A program made the translations under genes and the position numbers. This document shows, piece after piece, positions 1 to 9,215 of a stretch of 64,000 nt of DNA; within the stretch, counting starts at the first letter, position 1; every line of letters starts with the position of its first letter. A model generated the notes under the pieces. It did no database searches. It was not told the origin of the DNA and saw nothing but the letters and a program-made list of their open reading frames with translations. The stretch is from G963667145 sp963667145 (lineage in GTDB: Bacteria > Cloacimonadota > Cloacimonadia > G963667145): positions 372,001-436,000 of the forward strand of contig OY762943.1 of NCBI GenBank assembly GCA_963667145.1. The letters run 5' to 3'.

Positions 1-24
1 ACAAACAAACTACGAGGATAATTA

Positions 25-1107
25 ATGTTAATCGTTTTGCTCAAAACTTTTTTTTATAAGCTACAACGAAAATACGGCTTTCCAAAACTCTTGCCCATAA
101 ATTACACCATCAGCCTAAGTTATAAATGCAACTCACGATGCAAAACCTGCGGAATCTATTACAAAAAATCTAACGAATTAAGTTTGGACGAGTACAAAAG
201 TTTTTTCAAACAAGTAGGAAAAGCCCCCTATTGGGTAACTTTATCAGGCGGAGAGCCTTTTTTACGCAAAGAGTTGTTCGAGATAGTCAAAGTAATCTAC
301 GATACATCCAAACCCGCAATCATCAACATCCCTACAAACGGGTTGCTTCATGAAAGAATTGTAAAACTCACCGAGCAAATCTGTCAATATTGCAAGAAAT
401 CTCAAATCAACATAAATTTGTCGATAGACGACATCGGCAAGCACGACGACTTCATCAGAGGCGTGGACGGTGCTTACGAAAAGGCTTTGCTGACTTTCCA
501 AGGGCTAAAAAAGATTAAAAGCAACTGCAAAAATTTAAATGTGGGAATTCACACGGTTATTTCCGTGTTCAATTCGCAAGATTTTGCCTATATCAGCCAA
601 ACTCTGATGGATATGAAGCCAGACGCATATCTGACAGAAATTGCCGAGAACAGAGTTGAGTTGGACACGCTAACCAGCCAAATCTCTCCTGCTCCATGGA
701 ACTATGCATCGGCTGTAGATTTGCTCATTCACAAAATCAAAACCGACACTTATCACGGATTTAACAAAATCACCCAAAGTTTCAGACTCCTCTACTACGA
801 AATGGTGAAAAAAATATTGTCCGACGAGAAAAAGGTGTACGATTGCTATGCTGGTGTAGCCTCCATGCAACTGGCTCCCAACGGCGATGTTTGGTTTTGC
901 TGTATGAAAGCTCAAAACATCGGCAACGTGACCAAAGAAAAATTTTCGGACATTTGGTTTTCGAAAGAAGCTGCCAAAGTCAGAAAAGAGATTAAAGATA
1001 GCGAATGCTTTTGCCCATTGGCAAACGTGGCCTACACTAACATGCTGATGAACCATAAGTTACTAATTAGAATATTTTTAAACCTTTTGAAATCAAAAAT
1101 AAATTAA
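25..1107 (+). CDS. Radical SAM protein with SPASM-like C-terminal cysteines
   Basis: Radical SAM enzyme of unknown substrate, 360 aa. The [4Fe-4S]-binding CX3CX2C motif (CNSRCKTC) lies near residue 35, followed by the glycine-rich SGGEPFLR segment typical of the SAM-binding core. The C-terminal part carries a Cys cluster (CYAG, WFCC, CFCP) like the SPASM/twitch regions that hold auxiliary clusters in peptide- or cofactor-modifying radical SAM proteins. The start ATG follows a GAGGA ribosome site. It ends directly against the next ATG (TAA then ATG), so it is probably co-transcribed with rel. No precursor peptide or partner is visible nearby, so no substrate is proposed. Family is secure, function is not. 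Confidence 0.85.
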   Translation: MLIVLLKTFFYKLQRKYGFPKLLPINYTISLSYKCNSRCKTCGIYYKKSNELSLDEYKSFFKQVGKAPYWVTLSGGEPFLRKELFEIVKVIYDTSKPAIINIPTNGLLHERIVKLTEQICQYCKKSQININLSIDDIGKHDDFIRGVDGAYEKALLTFQGLKKIKSNCKNLNVGIHTVISVFNSQDFAYISQTLMDMKPDAYLTEIAENRVELDTLTSQISPAPWNYASAVDLLIHKIKTDTYHGFNKITQSFRLLYYEMVKKILSDEKKVYDCYAGVASMQLAPNGDVWFCCMKAQNIGNVTKEKFSDIWFSKEAAKVRKEIKDSECFCPLANVAYTNMLMNHKLLIRIFLNLLKSKIN

Positions 1108-3318
1108 ATGAAATATATTGAAATTACACCCGAAAATTTTTGGGAATATCTAGAAAAACTGTCGGTAAAATTAGATTTAGATTTAATAAAAAAAGCTATA
1201 GATTTCGGCACAAAAGCTCACGAAGGTCAAAAGAGAAGCTCGGGCGAGGAGTACATCATTCATCCCCTGAACACAGCCTACGTCCTTGCTGAACTCAATA
1301 TGGACACCTCTGTGATTATCGCCGGCATCTTGCACGACGTCATCGAAGACACCAAATACGATTTTGCGGACATAAAAGATATTTTCGGAGAAAGAGTTGC
1401 TACTTTGGTGGAAGGGGTTACCAAAATTTCCGATCTCCACTTCAAAGATTTTTCTCAGATGGAAAAGCAAGCGGAAAACTTCCGTAAGTTACTGATTTCC
1501 ATCACAAAAGACATCAGAGTTATTTTGATAAAATTAGCCGATCGTCTGCACAATATTCGCACCATCAAATATTTGCCCGAAGCCAAACAGAAAAAAATAG
1601 CTCGCTCTACCCTATCCATCTACGCTCCTTTGGCAAATAGATTTGGCTTGTCCTCCATAAAAAACGAATTGGAAGACCGTTGCCTAAAGATTTTGCATCC
1701 CAAAGCCTACAAAAGAATCGCAAACTTGGTGCAACTGAAAAAAGAGCAAAGAGACAAATTTTTGAACGACGTCGTTTGCACCCAAATAAAAGACCAATTG
1801 ACCAAATACAAAATAGAAGCTAAGGTGCTTGCTCGGAGCAAACATTTTTACAGCATTTTTCGGAAACACAACGTCAGAGGTGTTCCCTACGAAGAAATTT
1901 TGGATTTGAATGCGATAAGAATTTTGGTGAATAGTTACGAAGATTGCTACTACGCTTTCGGTGCTTTGCATGCGGTTTACAAGCCTCTTAACAAAGTCAA
2001 AGACTATATTGCAAATCCCAAGCCGAATGGTTATCAGTCGTTACACACTGTGGTGATTGGTCCTCAAAATAAAAAATTGGAAGTCCAAATCCGCACTCAC
2101 AAAATGGACAAATATGCAGAGGAAGGCGTTGCAGCCCACTGGCGATATAAGGAAACTACCGATTATTCCAGCAAGAACTTGGGAAAAGTGGCTTCTCACG
2201 GCGTTAAGCAAGACTTCGAGTCACAACTGGGATTCGTCCGAGACTTTTTGATGAACAATGTCGAGTTGGAAAGCGAAGATTTTTTGGACAATCTGCAAAT
2301 GGATTTGTATCCAGAGATCATCATCGTGATGACTCCGCAAGGGGATTTAATCGAGCTTCCGCAAGGCTCATCAATCTTGGATTTCGCCTTTTCCATTCAC
2401 TCTCAAGTCGGCTCGTGCTGTGTCAGTGGAAAAATCAACGGCGTCATCAAGCCACTGAAAACAAAATTGGAAACTGGCGACAAAATTGAGGTGGAAACAT
2501 CTAACAAAATCAACATAAGCGAGAACTGGTTGAAGTTTGTTAAATCGTCCAAGGCTCGCTCCAAAATTCGCTCCTACCTGAAGAAAAGACGCTTGGAAGA
2601 CGCTATTGAGCTCGGAAAAGAGATTTTCACCAAAAAAGCTCGTAAATACCATTTGAAATTTAACACAGAGCAAGAGATTGTCGATTTAGCTAAAAAATTC
2701 CACATCTCCAATGCTCAAGATTTTTACGCCAGCTTGGGGCAAGGAAACATCATCTTCCCCCAAATCATCGAGAAATTGACCACTGATAATCCCGAGCAAA
2801 CCAAAAAGATAGTAGATAAGAAAAAAGAAGTCAAAGTGGAATCCGTGAGTGGTGTGATGGTGGACGGACAAAAAAACTTGATGATAAAATACGCTGGATG
2901 CTGTTCGCCTGTGCCAGATGAAGAGATTATCGGCTTTGTTACCAAAGGCAGAGGGATTATCATCCATCGCAAAGATTGTAAAGAACCAAATTTTCTCTTG
3001 ATGCAAGAGAAGTCACCCGAAAGATTTATCTCTGTGGAATGGGATTACTCTGGAGGACAAAAGAACAAAAAAGGGCAAAAAAGTCGCCTGAAAATAATTT
3101 GTAAGAATAAAAATAATATTTTAATCGACATCCTTTCCGTTATGGCTAAATTTGATTTAATCGTGGAGAAAACCAGTAGCAAACTGAGGAAAGACCATGA
3201 CTTGGAAATTTCTCTATTCGTCTCCAGTGATGCACCTCAAGCTCTGAATAACGCTACTCACGAATTGGAAAAAATGGGTGCGATAAGGCATATTGAAAAG
3301 CGAATCAAAAGATTCTAA
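1108..3318 (+). CDS. rel: Bifunctional (p)ppGpp synthetase/hydrolase, RelA/SpoT family
   Basis: Cytoplasmic stringent-response enzyme that makes and degrades (p)ppGpp; 736 aa, full length for the family. Domain order: HD hydrolase (about residues 35-190, HDVIED at 76-81, LADRLHNIR later), synthetase (about 235-370, with YSIFRKH and DYIANPKPNGYQSLHT), TGS (about 395-460) and a C-terminal ACT domain. The charge-signature motif before DYIANP is KVKD, resembling the basic RXKD form of bifunctional Rel rather than the acidic EXDD of monofunctional RelA. The intact HD residues agree with hydrolase activity. It begins immediately after the radical SAM stop codon. Very sure of the assignment. Confidence 0.96.
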   Translation: MKYIEITPENFWEYLEKLSVKLDLDLIKKAIDFGTKAHEGQKRSSGEEYIIHPLNTAYVLAELNMDTSVIIAGILHDVIEDTKYDFADIKDIFGERVATLVEGVTKISDLHFKDFSQMEKQAENFRKLLISITKDIRVILIKLADRLHNIRTIKYLPEAKQKKIARSTLSIYAPLANRFGLSSIKNELEDRCLKILHPKAYKRIANLVQLKKEQRDKFLNDVVCTQIKDQLTKYKIEAKVLARSKHFYSIFRKHNVRGVPYEEILDLNAIRILVNSYEDCYYAFGALHAVYKPLNKVKDYIANPKPNGYQSLHTVVIGPQNKKLEVQIRTHKMDKYAEEGVAAHWRYKETTDYSSKNLGKVASHGVKQDFESQLGFVRDFLMNNVELESEDFLDNLQMDLYPEIIIVMTPQGDLIELPQGSSILDFAFSIHSQVGSCCVSGKINGVIKPLKTKLETGDKIEVETSNKINISENWLKFVKSSKARSKIRSYLKKRRLEDAIELGKEIFTKKARKYHLKFNTEQEIVDLAKKFHISNAQDFYASLGQGNIIFPQIIEKLTTDNPEQTKKIVDKKKEVKVESVSGVMVDGQKNLMIKYAGCCSPVPDEEIIGFVTKGRGIIIHRKDCKEPNFLLMQEKSPERFISVEWDYSGGQKNKKGQKSRLKIICKNKNNILIDILSVMAKFDLIVEKTSSKLRKDHDLEISLFVSSDAPQALNNATHELEKMGAIRHIEKRIKRF

Positions 3319-3339
3319 AAATATAGGAAACTTTAAGCT

Positions 3340-3963
3340 ATGGAAAACAAAAAAACTAACAAAAAAAAGCTGATTAAAAAAATTGTGGCTGGCATTCTTG
3401 TGATAGGAATTGTCATCGTCCTCTTCTTTTTGGGATTATTCACAACGAATATAGTTATGAAATTGGTGGTTGACCACGGAAAAGAGGTCAGAGTTCCCCA
3501 ACTAATTGGTCTCACCTATTCGCGAGCCACGGACATCTGCAAAGACAACAAACTCTATATACAAGACGTACGACGAGAATACAGTAGCACTTATCCAGAT
3601 GGATATATCATCGAACAAAACCCGAAAGACAGTTCATTGGTGAAAAGATTCCGCACGATTGATGTTGTTATCAGCAAAGGAGCCAAGCTCATCAAAGTGC
3701 CACTGCTTGTGGGTACAGATTTGGAGTTAGTAAAAGAACAGCTGAATACACTGGGGCTAAAAGTAGGCAAAATCTCCAAATATTACAATCAAGAAATCGA
3801 TAAAGACATCGTTATTTCCTCCGTGCCAGCAGCTGGCGGGGATGTGGAAATTGGTGGGACGATAGATTTGGACGTCAGCTTGGGAAGTATGCGTAGCAAT
3901 AACTCTGGCTCTTCTTCCGCTCCCAGCGAAGACAAAATCGACTATGAAGACCTCTTCGAATAA
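3340..3963 (+). CDS. Membrane-anchored PASTA-domain protein without kinase domain
   Basis: 207 aa. A lysine-rich N-terminus leads into one hydrophobic segment (about residues 15-45), then two PASTA domains (about 48-118 and 119-182, with VPQLIGLT and VPLLVGTD as domain starts), then a Ser-rich tail and acidic end. PASTA domains bind peptidoglycan/muropeptides in Ser/Thr kinases and penicillin-binding proteins. Here neither a kinase nor a transpeptidase domain is present, so the protein is probably a periplasmic cell-wall sensor or scaffold tethered to the inner membrane. The last 20 bases overlap the start of pepP, suggesting coupled translation. Function is inferred from the domain only. Confidence 0.85.
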   Translation: MENKKTNKKKLIKKIVAGILVIGIVIVLFFLGLFTTNIVMKLVVDHGKEVRVPQLIGLTYSRATDICKDNKLYIQDVRREYSSTYPDGYIIEQNPKDSSLVKRFRTIDVVISKGAKLIKVPLLVGTDLELVKEQLNTLGLKVGKISKYYNQEIDKDIVISSVPAAGGDVEIGGTIDLDVSLGSMRSNNSGSSSAPSEDKIDYEDLFE

Positions 3964-5029
3964 TCTCGGGAGAGTCTATCGTCTTCAAACCGAATTATCT
4001 GAAAATGAAGTTGCTTTAGTCAGCAATAGAGCCAATCTGCTCTATTTGGACTTTCCCGAAGCAGACTTTTTGCTCGTCTCCAAATCTGATGCCGTTTATT
4101 TTGTCACTCCCAAGACACGCTTGGAAGAAATTTGGACAGGGAAAACAACCACAACCTACGAAAACGGCAAAGCAAAAGTCAGCAAGAATATCCTCAACAC
4201 ACTGAAAAAGCTAAGCATAAAAAATCTCTACACAGATTTCGATAGTTCCTTTCAATCTCCTAAAGTTGAACATCTTGTCCAAACAAAAAGCCTTTTACAA
4301 CAAGAATTGCCAAAAGCAAATATCCGCAACTTAGCACAAAAATTGGCACCATTGCGAATGGTTAAAAAGCGTTCCGAACTGGAGAACATAACAACAGCGA
4401 ACATCTATACCAAAGAAGCTCTTGAACATTTGAAAAGAATGCTGAAGCCGAACGTTAGCGAGTTGGACTTGAAAAGCGAATTTGATTATTTCCTTTCCCA
4501 AAAAGGCGTTTCCGAGCTTGCTTTTCCGTCCATAATTGCTTGTGATGAAAGCTCTTGCGTGCTACACAAAGAAAACTATACTGGCACACTCCGTAACAGC
4601 GTCCTCTTTGATGTGGGAGCAAAATACAACAACTATTGTGCGGACGTTTCTCGAACCTTTTTTCTCAAACCAACAAAGCTCCAAGAAGAAGCCTTGAGTT
4701 TGGTGATGAAAGCTCAAAAAGAGGTCATCAAAAGCATAAAGTCGGGAACAACTCTAAAAGAGCTGAACGAAGTCTGCAAAGAAACACTTTTTGAGGGTCT
4801 GACTAAGCTAAATATCATCTCCAAAAAGGAGCAACTAACCGACTACTATATGCACGGAGTTTCTCATCATTTGGGATTGGAGGCTCATGACTACAGTCTC
4901 CCAGAGTTGCCACTTGAAGAAAATATGGTCATTACCGTCGAACCAGGACTCTACTTTTGGAATAAAAAATTTGGCATTAGAATAGAAGACGATGTGATTG
5001 TAAGAAACGATGGTTGCCAGCTAATTTGA
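3944..5029 (+). CDS. pepP: Xaa-Pro aminopeptidase-like M24 metallopeptidase
   Basis: Cytoplasmic peptidase predicted to remove N-terminal residues before proline; 361 aa, typical of the short creatinase/PepQ-like M24 group. The five expected metal ligands are visible: two Asp (DVGAKYNN and CADVSRTF), His in HGVSHHLGLEAHD, Glu in TVEPGLYF and Glu in GIRIEDDV. The N-terminal creatinase-like domain occupies about residues 10-130. The start lies inside the preceding gene and has little Shine-Dalgarno character, so coupling is likely. The 3' end overlaps the convergent mfd gene by 9 bases. The exact substrate (dipeptide or longer peptide) cannot be read from sequence. Confidence 0.88.
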   Translation: MKTSSNNLGRVYRLQTELSENEVALVSNRANLLYLDFPEADFLLVSKSDAVYFVTPKTRLEEIWTGKTTTTYENGKAKVSKNILNTLKKLSIKNLYTDFDSSFQSPKVEHLVQTKSLLQQELPKANIRNLAQKLAPLRMVKKRSELENITTANIYTKEALEHLKRMLKPNVSELDLKSEFDYFLSQKGVSELAFPSIIACDESSCVLHKENYTGTLRNSVLFDVGAKYNNYCADVSRTFFLKPTKLQEEALSLVMKAQKEVIKSIKSGTTLKELNEVCKETLFEGLTKLNIISKKEQLTDYYMHGVSHHLGLEAHDYSLPELPLEENMVITVEPGLYFWNKKFGIRIEDDVIVRNDGCQLI

Positions 5030-8000
5030 TTCGTCTATAAGTGTCACAATCTCCACCATTTTTGCCAAATCTTGCTTGTCCCCTATGATGACTTTTAGTT
5101 GGAAATTTTGAGATAAATCGAACTCTACCTGATATTTACTGCTCATCAAATCTCGTAGTTTAGACTGCTCAGGAACTACAGCAAAAGTCAGCAAAAACCT
5201 TTTTTTGGCGTACTCAATCTTTTTAATACCAACCTTTTTCGCCAAAACACTGACAGTGTAATAAGCAATTGTTGACAGAGCATTGATGCCAATCGCACCG
5301 AACCTGTCTTCCAATTCCAAAACCAAATTGTCAAAATCCGCCTTGGAGGTGAAATTGAGCATCCGAGAGTAAATCTCCAGTCGCAACTCAGCGTCCGAAA
5401 TATAATCGGCTGGGATATAAAATTCGCCCTCTAAATTGACATCAATCTTTTTCACCCTGAAATGCTCTTTCTCACCCATGTTGATGATGGCATCGTGGAG
5501 CAAATTGTTATAATAATTAAAGCCAATCTGTGCTATATTTCCAGATTGCCCCGTGCCGACCATAGAGCCAACTCCCCGTATTTGCATATCCAACATAGCA
5601 ACCTTGTAGCCGTTGCTTCCTTGCTCGGACAAAGACTGCAACCGCTTGTACTGATGCAAATCTGAATGCTTGGGCAACAGATAATAACAATAAGCTCGCT
5701 GAGTACTCCTGCCCACTCGACCACGGAGCTGATACAAACTGGACAAACCGAACAAATCCGCCCGATTGACAATCATCGTGTTGGCATTGGCAATATCAAT
5801 TCCATTCTCAATAATGCTAGTACACACCAAAACAGAAAATTTATTGTGATAAAAATCGAGGATAATCTCTTCCAATTCCGTCTCTTTCATCTGTCCGTGA
5901 GCGATTTTCATACTGACATTCGGCAACAATTTTTGTAGCTTCTCCAACTCCTCTCCAATGCTCTCAACCCTATTGTGAACAAAAAAGATCTGACCACCGC
6001 GATTCACCTCTTTTTGAATAACGTGCTTCAACAAATTTTTCTGATAATAACTGACAACCGTCTTCACAGGCAATCTGTACTTTGGACCTGAGAGAATCAA
6101 ACTGATGTCTTTCACTCCACTCAGAGCCATATTCAGAGTACGCGGGATGGGGGTTGCCGACATGTAGAGAGTGTCGATGTTGCTTTTCAATTTCCGCAAT
6201 TTCTCTTTCGCTCGCACCCCAAATCTGTGTTCTTCGTCTATTACCAGCAAACCCAGCCGAGCAAAATCTATATCGGACGACAAAAGCCTGTGTGTCCCTA
6301 TCACAATATCAACTGTGCCTTCCGCCAATTCCGCAACTGTTCTCTTCTGCTCGCTCTTTTTCACAAATCTGCTCAGCATCTTTATCCTCACGGGATACAT
6401 AGCGAGTCTCTGCGAAAACACAGTGAACAATTGCTCACACAGCAAAGTAGTTGGCGATAAAACCGCAACCTGATATGATGATGAAACCGCCTTGAAAGCC
6501 GCTCTAACGGCGACCTCAGTCTTGCCATAGCCCACATCTCCGCACAAAAGTCGTTCCATCGGTTTCTCCGATTCCATATCCTCTTTTATCTGAGAAATCG
6601 CCTCAAACTGATCTCTGGTGGGCTCATATAAAAATTCGTTCTCCATACTCTCTTGCAATTCGTTATCAGGCAAAAAGGATATACCTTTTTCTTGGGAACG
6701 CTTGGCATAGAAATCGACCAAATCTTTCGCAACAACTTTAATCTGCTCTTTGACTTTGCGTTTGGTATTCTGCCACCGCTTAGAGCCAATTTTATCCTGC
6801 TTGACCTCAATGCCCTCGGCTGCCACAAACTTCGACACCTTATCCAACGAATATGAGGGCAAATAAATGGCATCTCCACCCTGATAATACAGCACCAAGC
6901 ACTCAATCGTTTTCCCATCAACCACATTGGTCTGCAAGCCTCCGTAAATGCCGATTCCATAATCGGAATGAACCAAATATTCGCCCTGTTGCAAAGTCTC
7001 GGCTTTCTTGATTGTGGGATTGCCCTTGAAAGAGTTTTGCTTGGAAATGTAGCGATTGAAAATTTGATGGTCGGTAAAAACCGAAAGCTTTACATCGTCC
7101 AAGATAAAACCAGTTGAAAACACACCCAAATCGTAAGAAATCTCATAATCGTCTTTCAAGATTTTCTTGATTCGCTTGATTTGAGCCTTGTTATCCGCCT
7201 GCAAAACAATGGAATTACCAGCATCAAAGAACTTTTTTATTTCAACCTGCAAAAGCTCCATATTCCCCTGAAAATTCATCCCAACTTGCATATCAGACGG
7301 CAAAAATTCTTTCTCGGAATCGTAGATATTGCTAAAAGTATAAACCGATTTCAAAATGGTATTCAGTTTTCTTTCTTTGATGAAAATATCTTGTGAAGCA
7401 ACCAAAGGTCTATCCACCTCATGCATTGCCACATCAGCCTCTTCTGCCAATTCGCCTTGAGCAGACAGCAAATTCAAATCGTCCAAAAAAACCAATACAT
7501 TTCGCTTTTCCACCATAGCTTCAACGGGGAAAATCTCCGCCAAATCGTTTTCAATTCCCTGATAATAGCCAAACTCTTTTACTTTCTCGCCTATTTTCTC
7601 ACTCTTGGGAGTTGCCTCAAATAGAGTAAATTCACGGGCAGGCAAAATTTTTATCTGTTTGAGTTCTGCGGTGGTTAACTGTGTTTGCAAGTCGAAATAA
7701 CGAATTTTGGAGATGGTGTCGTATTCGTATTCTATTCGCACACCCAGCTGCTCACCGGGAATACAAATGTCAAAAATTTCACCACGAATTGCAAATTCAC
7801 CGCCATCATACACCTGATAACTCTTGCCATATCCCAAGCCAATCAATTTCTCGCTCAGAGCTTCCTGTGAAATCTCCTCACCCACTTTTGCACAAAGAGA
7901 AGATAATTTTTGCTTCTTGGGCAAATTGCGTAAAGCGGAAGAAGGCGAAAGACAATAAACACCAGATTTATTAGAATAAAAGCGGTCTAAAACCACTATC

Positions 8001-8293
8001 CTCTGCTCCAACACACCCAAAGAAGACGATCTACCTTCGTATGGCAGAAAATCAAAATCTGGCAAAAACTGAGCAAAATTGTTTTGAATGAGATTAATAT
8101 CGGAAACAATCTCCTGAATTTTGGGAATATTTGAACTGACAAAAAGAATTTTTTTCTTTTTAGTCACACTCAAAAAATACAGCCTCAGAGCTATATCCAA
8201 CGCACAGTTTGTCCCGAAAATTGTTCTCTCGGGCAACAACAAAAACTCTTTTATCAGAGACGATTGGGCAATTTTACTAAGAATTGTTTTCAT
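5021..8293 (-). CDS. mfd: Transcription-repair coupling factor
   Basis: Superfamily 2 DNA translocase that removes stalled RNA polymerase and recruits UvrA. About 1090 aa from the chosen start. Seen in order: UvrB-like N-terminal module, RNA-polymerase-interacting CarD-like domain (about residues 436-500, GEYLVHSDYGIG), helicase core with Walker A GDVGYGKT (about 584) and DEEH box (about 683), second RecA-like domain with QLRGRVGRS, and the C-terminal TRCF domain. The open frame extends 14 codons further to 8335, but the ATG at 8293 begins a family-like N-terminus (MKTILSK) and has an AAAGAGA site before it. Divergent from the M28 gene with under 60 bases between. Confidence 0.95.
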   Translation of the reverse strand: MKTILSKIAQSSLIKEFLLLPERTIFGTNCALDIALRLYFLSVTKKKKILFVSSNIPKIQEIVSDINLIQNNFAQFLPDFDFLPYEGRSSSLGVLEQRIVVLDRFYSNKSGVYCLSPSSALRNLPKKQKLSSLCAKVGEEISQEALSEKLIGLGYGKSYQVYDGGEFAIRGEIFDICIPGEQLGVRIEYEYDTISKIRYFDLQTQLTTAELKQIKILPAREFTLFEATPKSEKIGEKVKEFGYYQGIENDLAEIFPVEAMVEKRNVLVFLDDLNLLSAQGELAEEADVAMHEVDRPLVASQDIFIKERKLNTILKSVYTFSNIYDSEKEFLPSDMQVGMNFQGNMELLQVEIKKFFDAGNSIVLQADNKAQIKRIKKILKDDYEISYDLGVFSTGFILDDVKLSVFTDHQIFNRYISKQNSFKGNPTIKKAETLQQGEYLVHSDYGIGIYGGLQTNVVDGKTIECLVLYYQGGDAIYLPSYSLDKVSKFVAAEGIEVKQDKIGSKRWQNTKRKVKEQIKVVAKDLVDFYAKRSQEKGISFLPDNELQESMENEFLYEPTRDQFEAISQIKEDMESEKPMERLLCGDVGYGKTEVAVRAAFKAVSSSYQVAVLSPTTLLCEQLFTVFSQRLAMYPVRIKMLSRFVKKSEQKRTVAELAEGTVDIVIGTHRLLSSDIDFARLGLLVIDEEHRFGVRAKEKLRKLKSNIDTLYMSATPIPRTLNMALSGVKDISLILSGPKYRLPVKTVVSYYQKNLLKHVIQKEVNRGGQIFFVHNRVESIGEELEKLQKLLPNVSMKIAHGQMKETELEEIILDFYHNKFSVLVCTSIIENGIDIANANTMIVNRADLFGLSSLYQLRGRVGRSTQRAYCYYLLPKHSDLHQYKRLQSLSEQGSNGYKVAMLDMQIRGVGSMVGTGQSGNIAQIGFNYYNNLLHDAIINMGEKEHFRVKKIDVNLEGEFYIPADYISDAELRLEIYSRMLNFTSKADFDNLVLELEDRFGAIGINALSTIAYYTVSVLAKKVGIKKIEYAKKRFLLTFAVVPEQSKLRDLMSSKYQVEFDLSQNFQLKVIIGDKQDLAKMVEIVTLIDESN

Positions 8294-8351
8294 AATTTTC
8301 TCTTTACACAAACTATGAAAAATCCCTGATGTCAATAAATTTTAAGGAATT

Positions 8352-9215
8352 ATGCGAAAAACAATTATATTTTTATTTTTATGTTTTTGGGAAAATTGGG
8401 CTTTCCCCTCTGCCTTTGATTATCTTGAGGAAATCACTGAATTCGGTCCTCGTGTACCAAACTCTTATGCCAGCGAACAAACTCGACAATACATAATCGA
8501 AAAGTTGAGTCCCTTGCCAAATATCGAAATCAGGATAGACACCTTTTTCACTTTTTTGAGAGGCAAAGCTCAAATCGGAATAAATATCATCGCAAGGTCA
8601 AATCCAGAAATTGAAGACAGAATGTTACTCTGCACGCATTACGACACTAGATTTTCTGCTGACGACGATGCCGAAACAGCTCACTTGCCTGTCCCTGGAG
8701 CAAACGATGGAGCCAGTGGCGTTGCCGCTTTGCTCACTATCGCCGAAGGAAACGCCAACTATCACACCAAGCTCGGTTTGGACTTCGCCTTTTTCGATTT
8801 GGAAGACCAAGGAGAAGACGGTTCGTCCGAATATTGGGCTTTGGGTGCTAAAAATTTTTGCAACAAAATATCGCCAACTACCTATAAATTGGTCATCTTA
8901 CTGGATATGATTGCGGGCAAAAATCAAGAATTTCCTCAAGAAAATTTCACCAAATCTTCTTTCCCAGAACTGAACAACGCCTTTTGGGAAATGGGGAAAC
9001 TGAGCAGAAAAAAAGGCTCGTGGATATACGATGACCATATGCCTTTCGTTGCGATGGGAGTCCCGACAATCGCCGTGATAGGCTGGCCGTATCCGCAACA
9101 TCACACCATCTATGACACCCCAAAATATTGCCGACCAAACACCCTGAACAAAATAATCAACACAACGTACAGATTTTTGAGATACTACAGCGAAAATCAG
9201 TACAAACTCAAATAA
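8352..9215 (+). CDS. Secreted M28 peptidase / glutaminyl-peptide cyclotransferase-like protein
   Basis: 287 aa. An N-terminal hydrophobic segment (about residues 4-20) is a likely signal peptide, so the enzyme should act outside the cytoplasm. The zinc-peptidase fold is shown by CTHYDTRF, VPGANDGASG, FFDLEDQGEDG and a late His in PQHHTIYDT. The layout and the LLDMIAG segment resemble glutaminyl cyclases, which convert N-terminal Gln to pyroglutamate. The usual Glu-Glu pair of the M28 centre appears as Glu-Asp (LED), which could still supply a catalytic base and a metal ligand. An ordinary M28 aminopeptidase is the alternative. The 3' end overlaps the convergent ABC-F gene by 19 bases. Confidence 0.78.
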   Translation: MRKTIIFLFLCFWENWAFPSAFDYLEEITEFGPRVPNSYASEQTRQYIIEKLSPLPNIEIRIDTFFTFLRGKAQIGINIIARSNPEIEDRMLLCTHYDTRFSADDDAETAHLPVPGANDGASGVAALLTIAEGNANYHTKLGLDFAFFDLEDQGEDGSSEYWALGAKNFCNKISPTTYKLVILLDMIAGKNQEFPQENFTKSSFPELNNAFWEMGKLSRKKGSWIYDDHMPFVAMGVPTIAVIGWPYPQHHTIYDTPKYCRPNTLNKIINTTYRFLRYYSENQYKLK

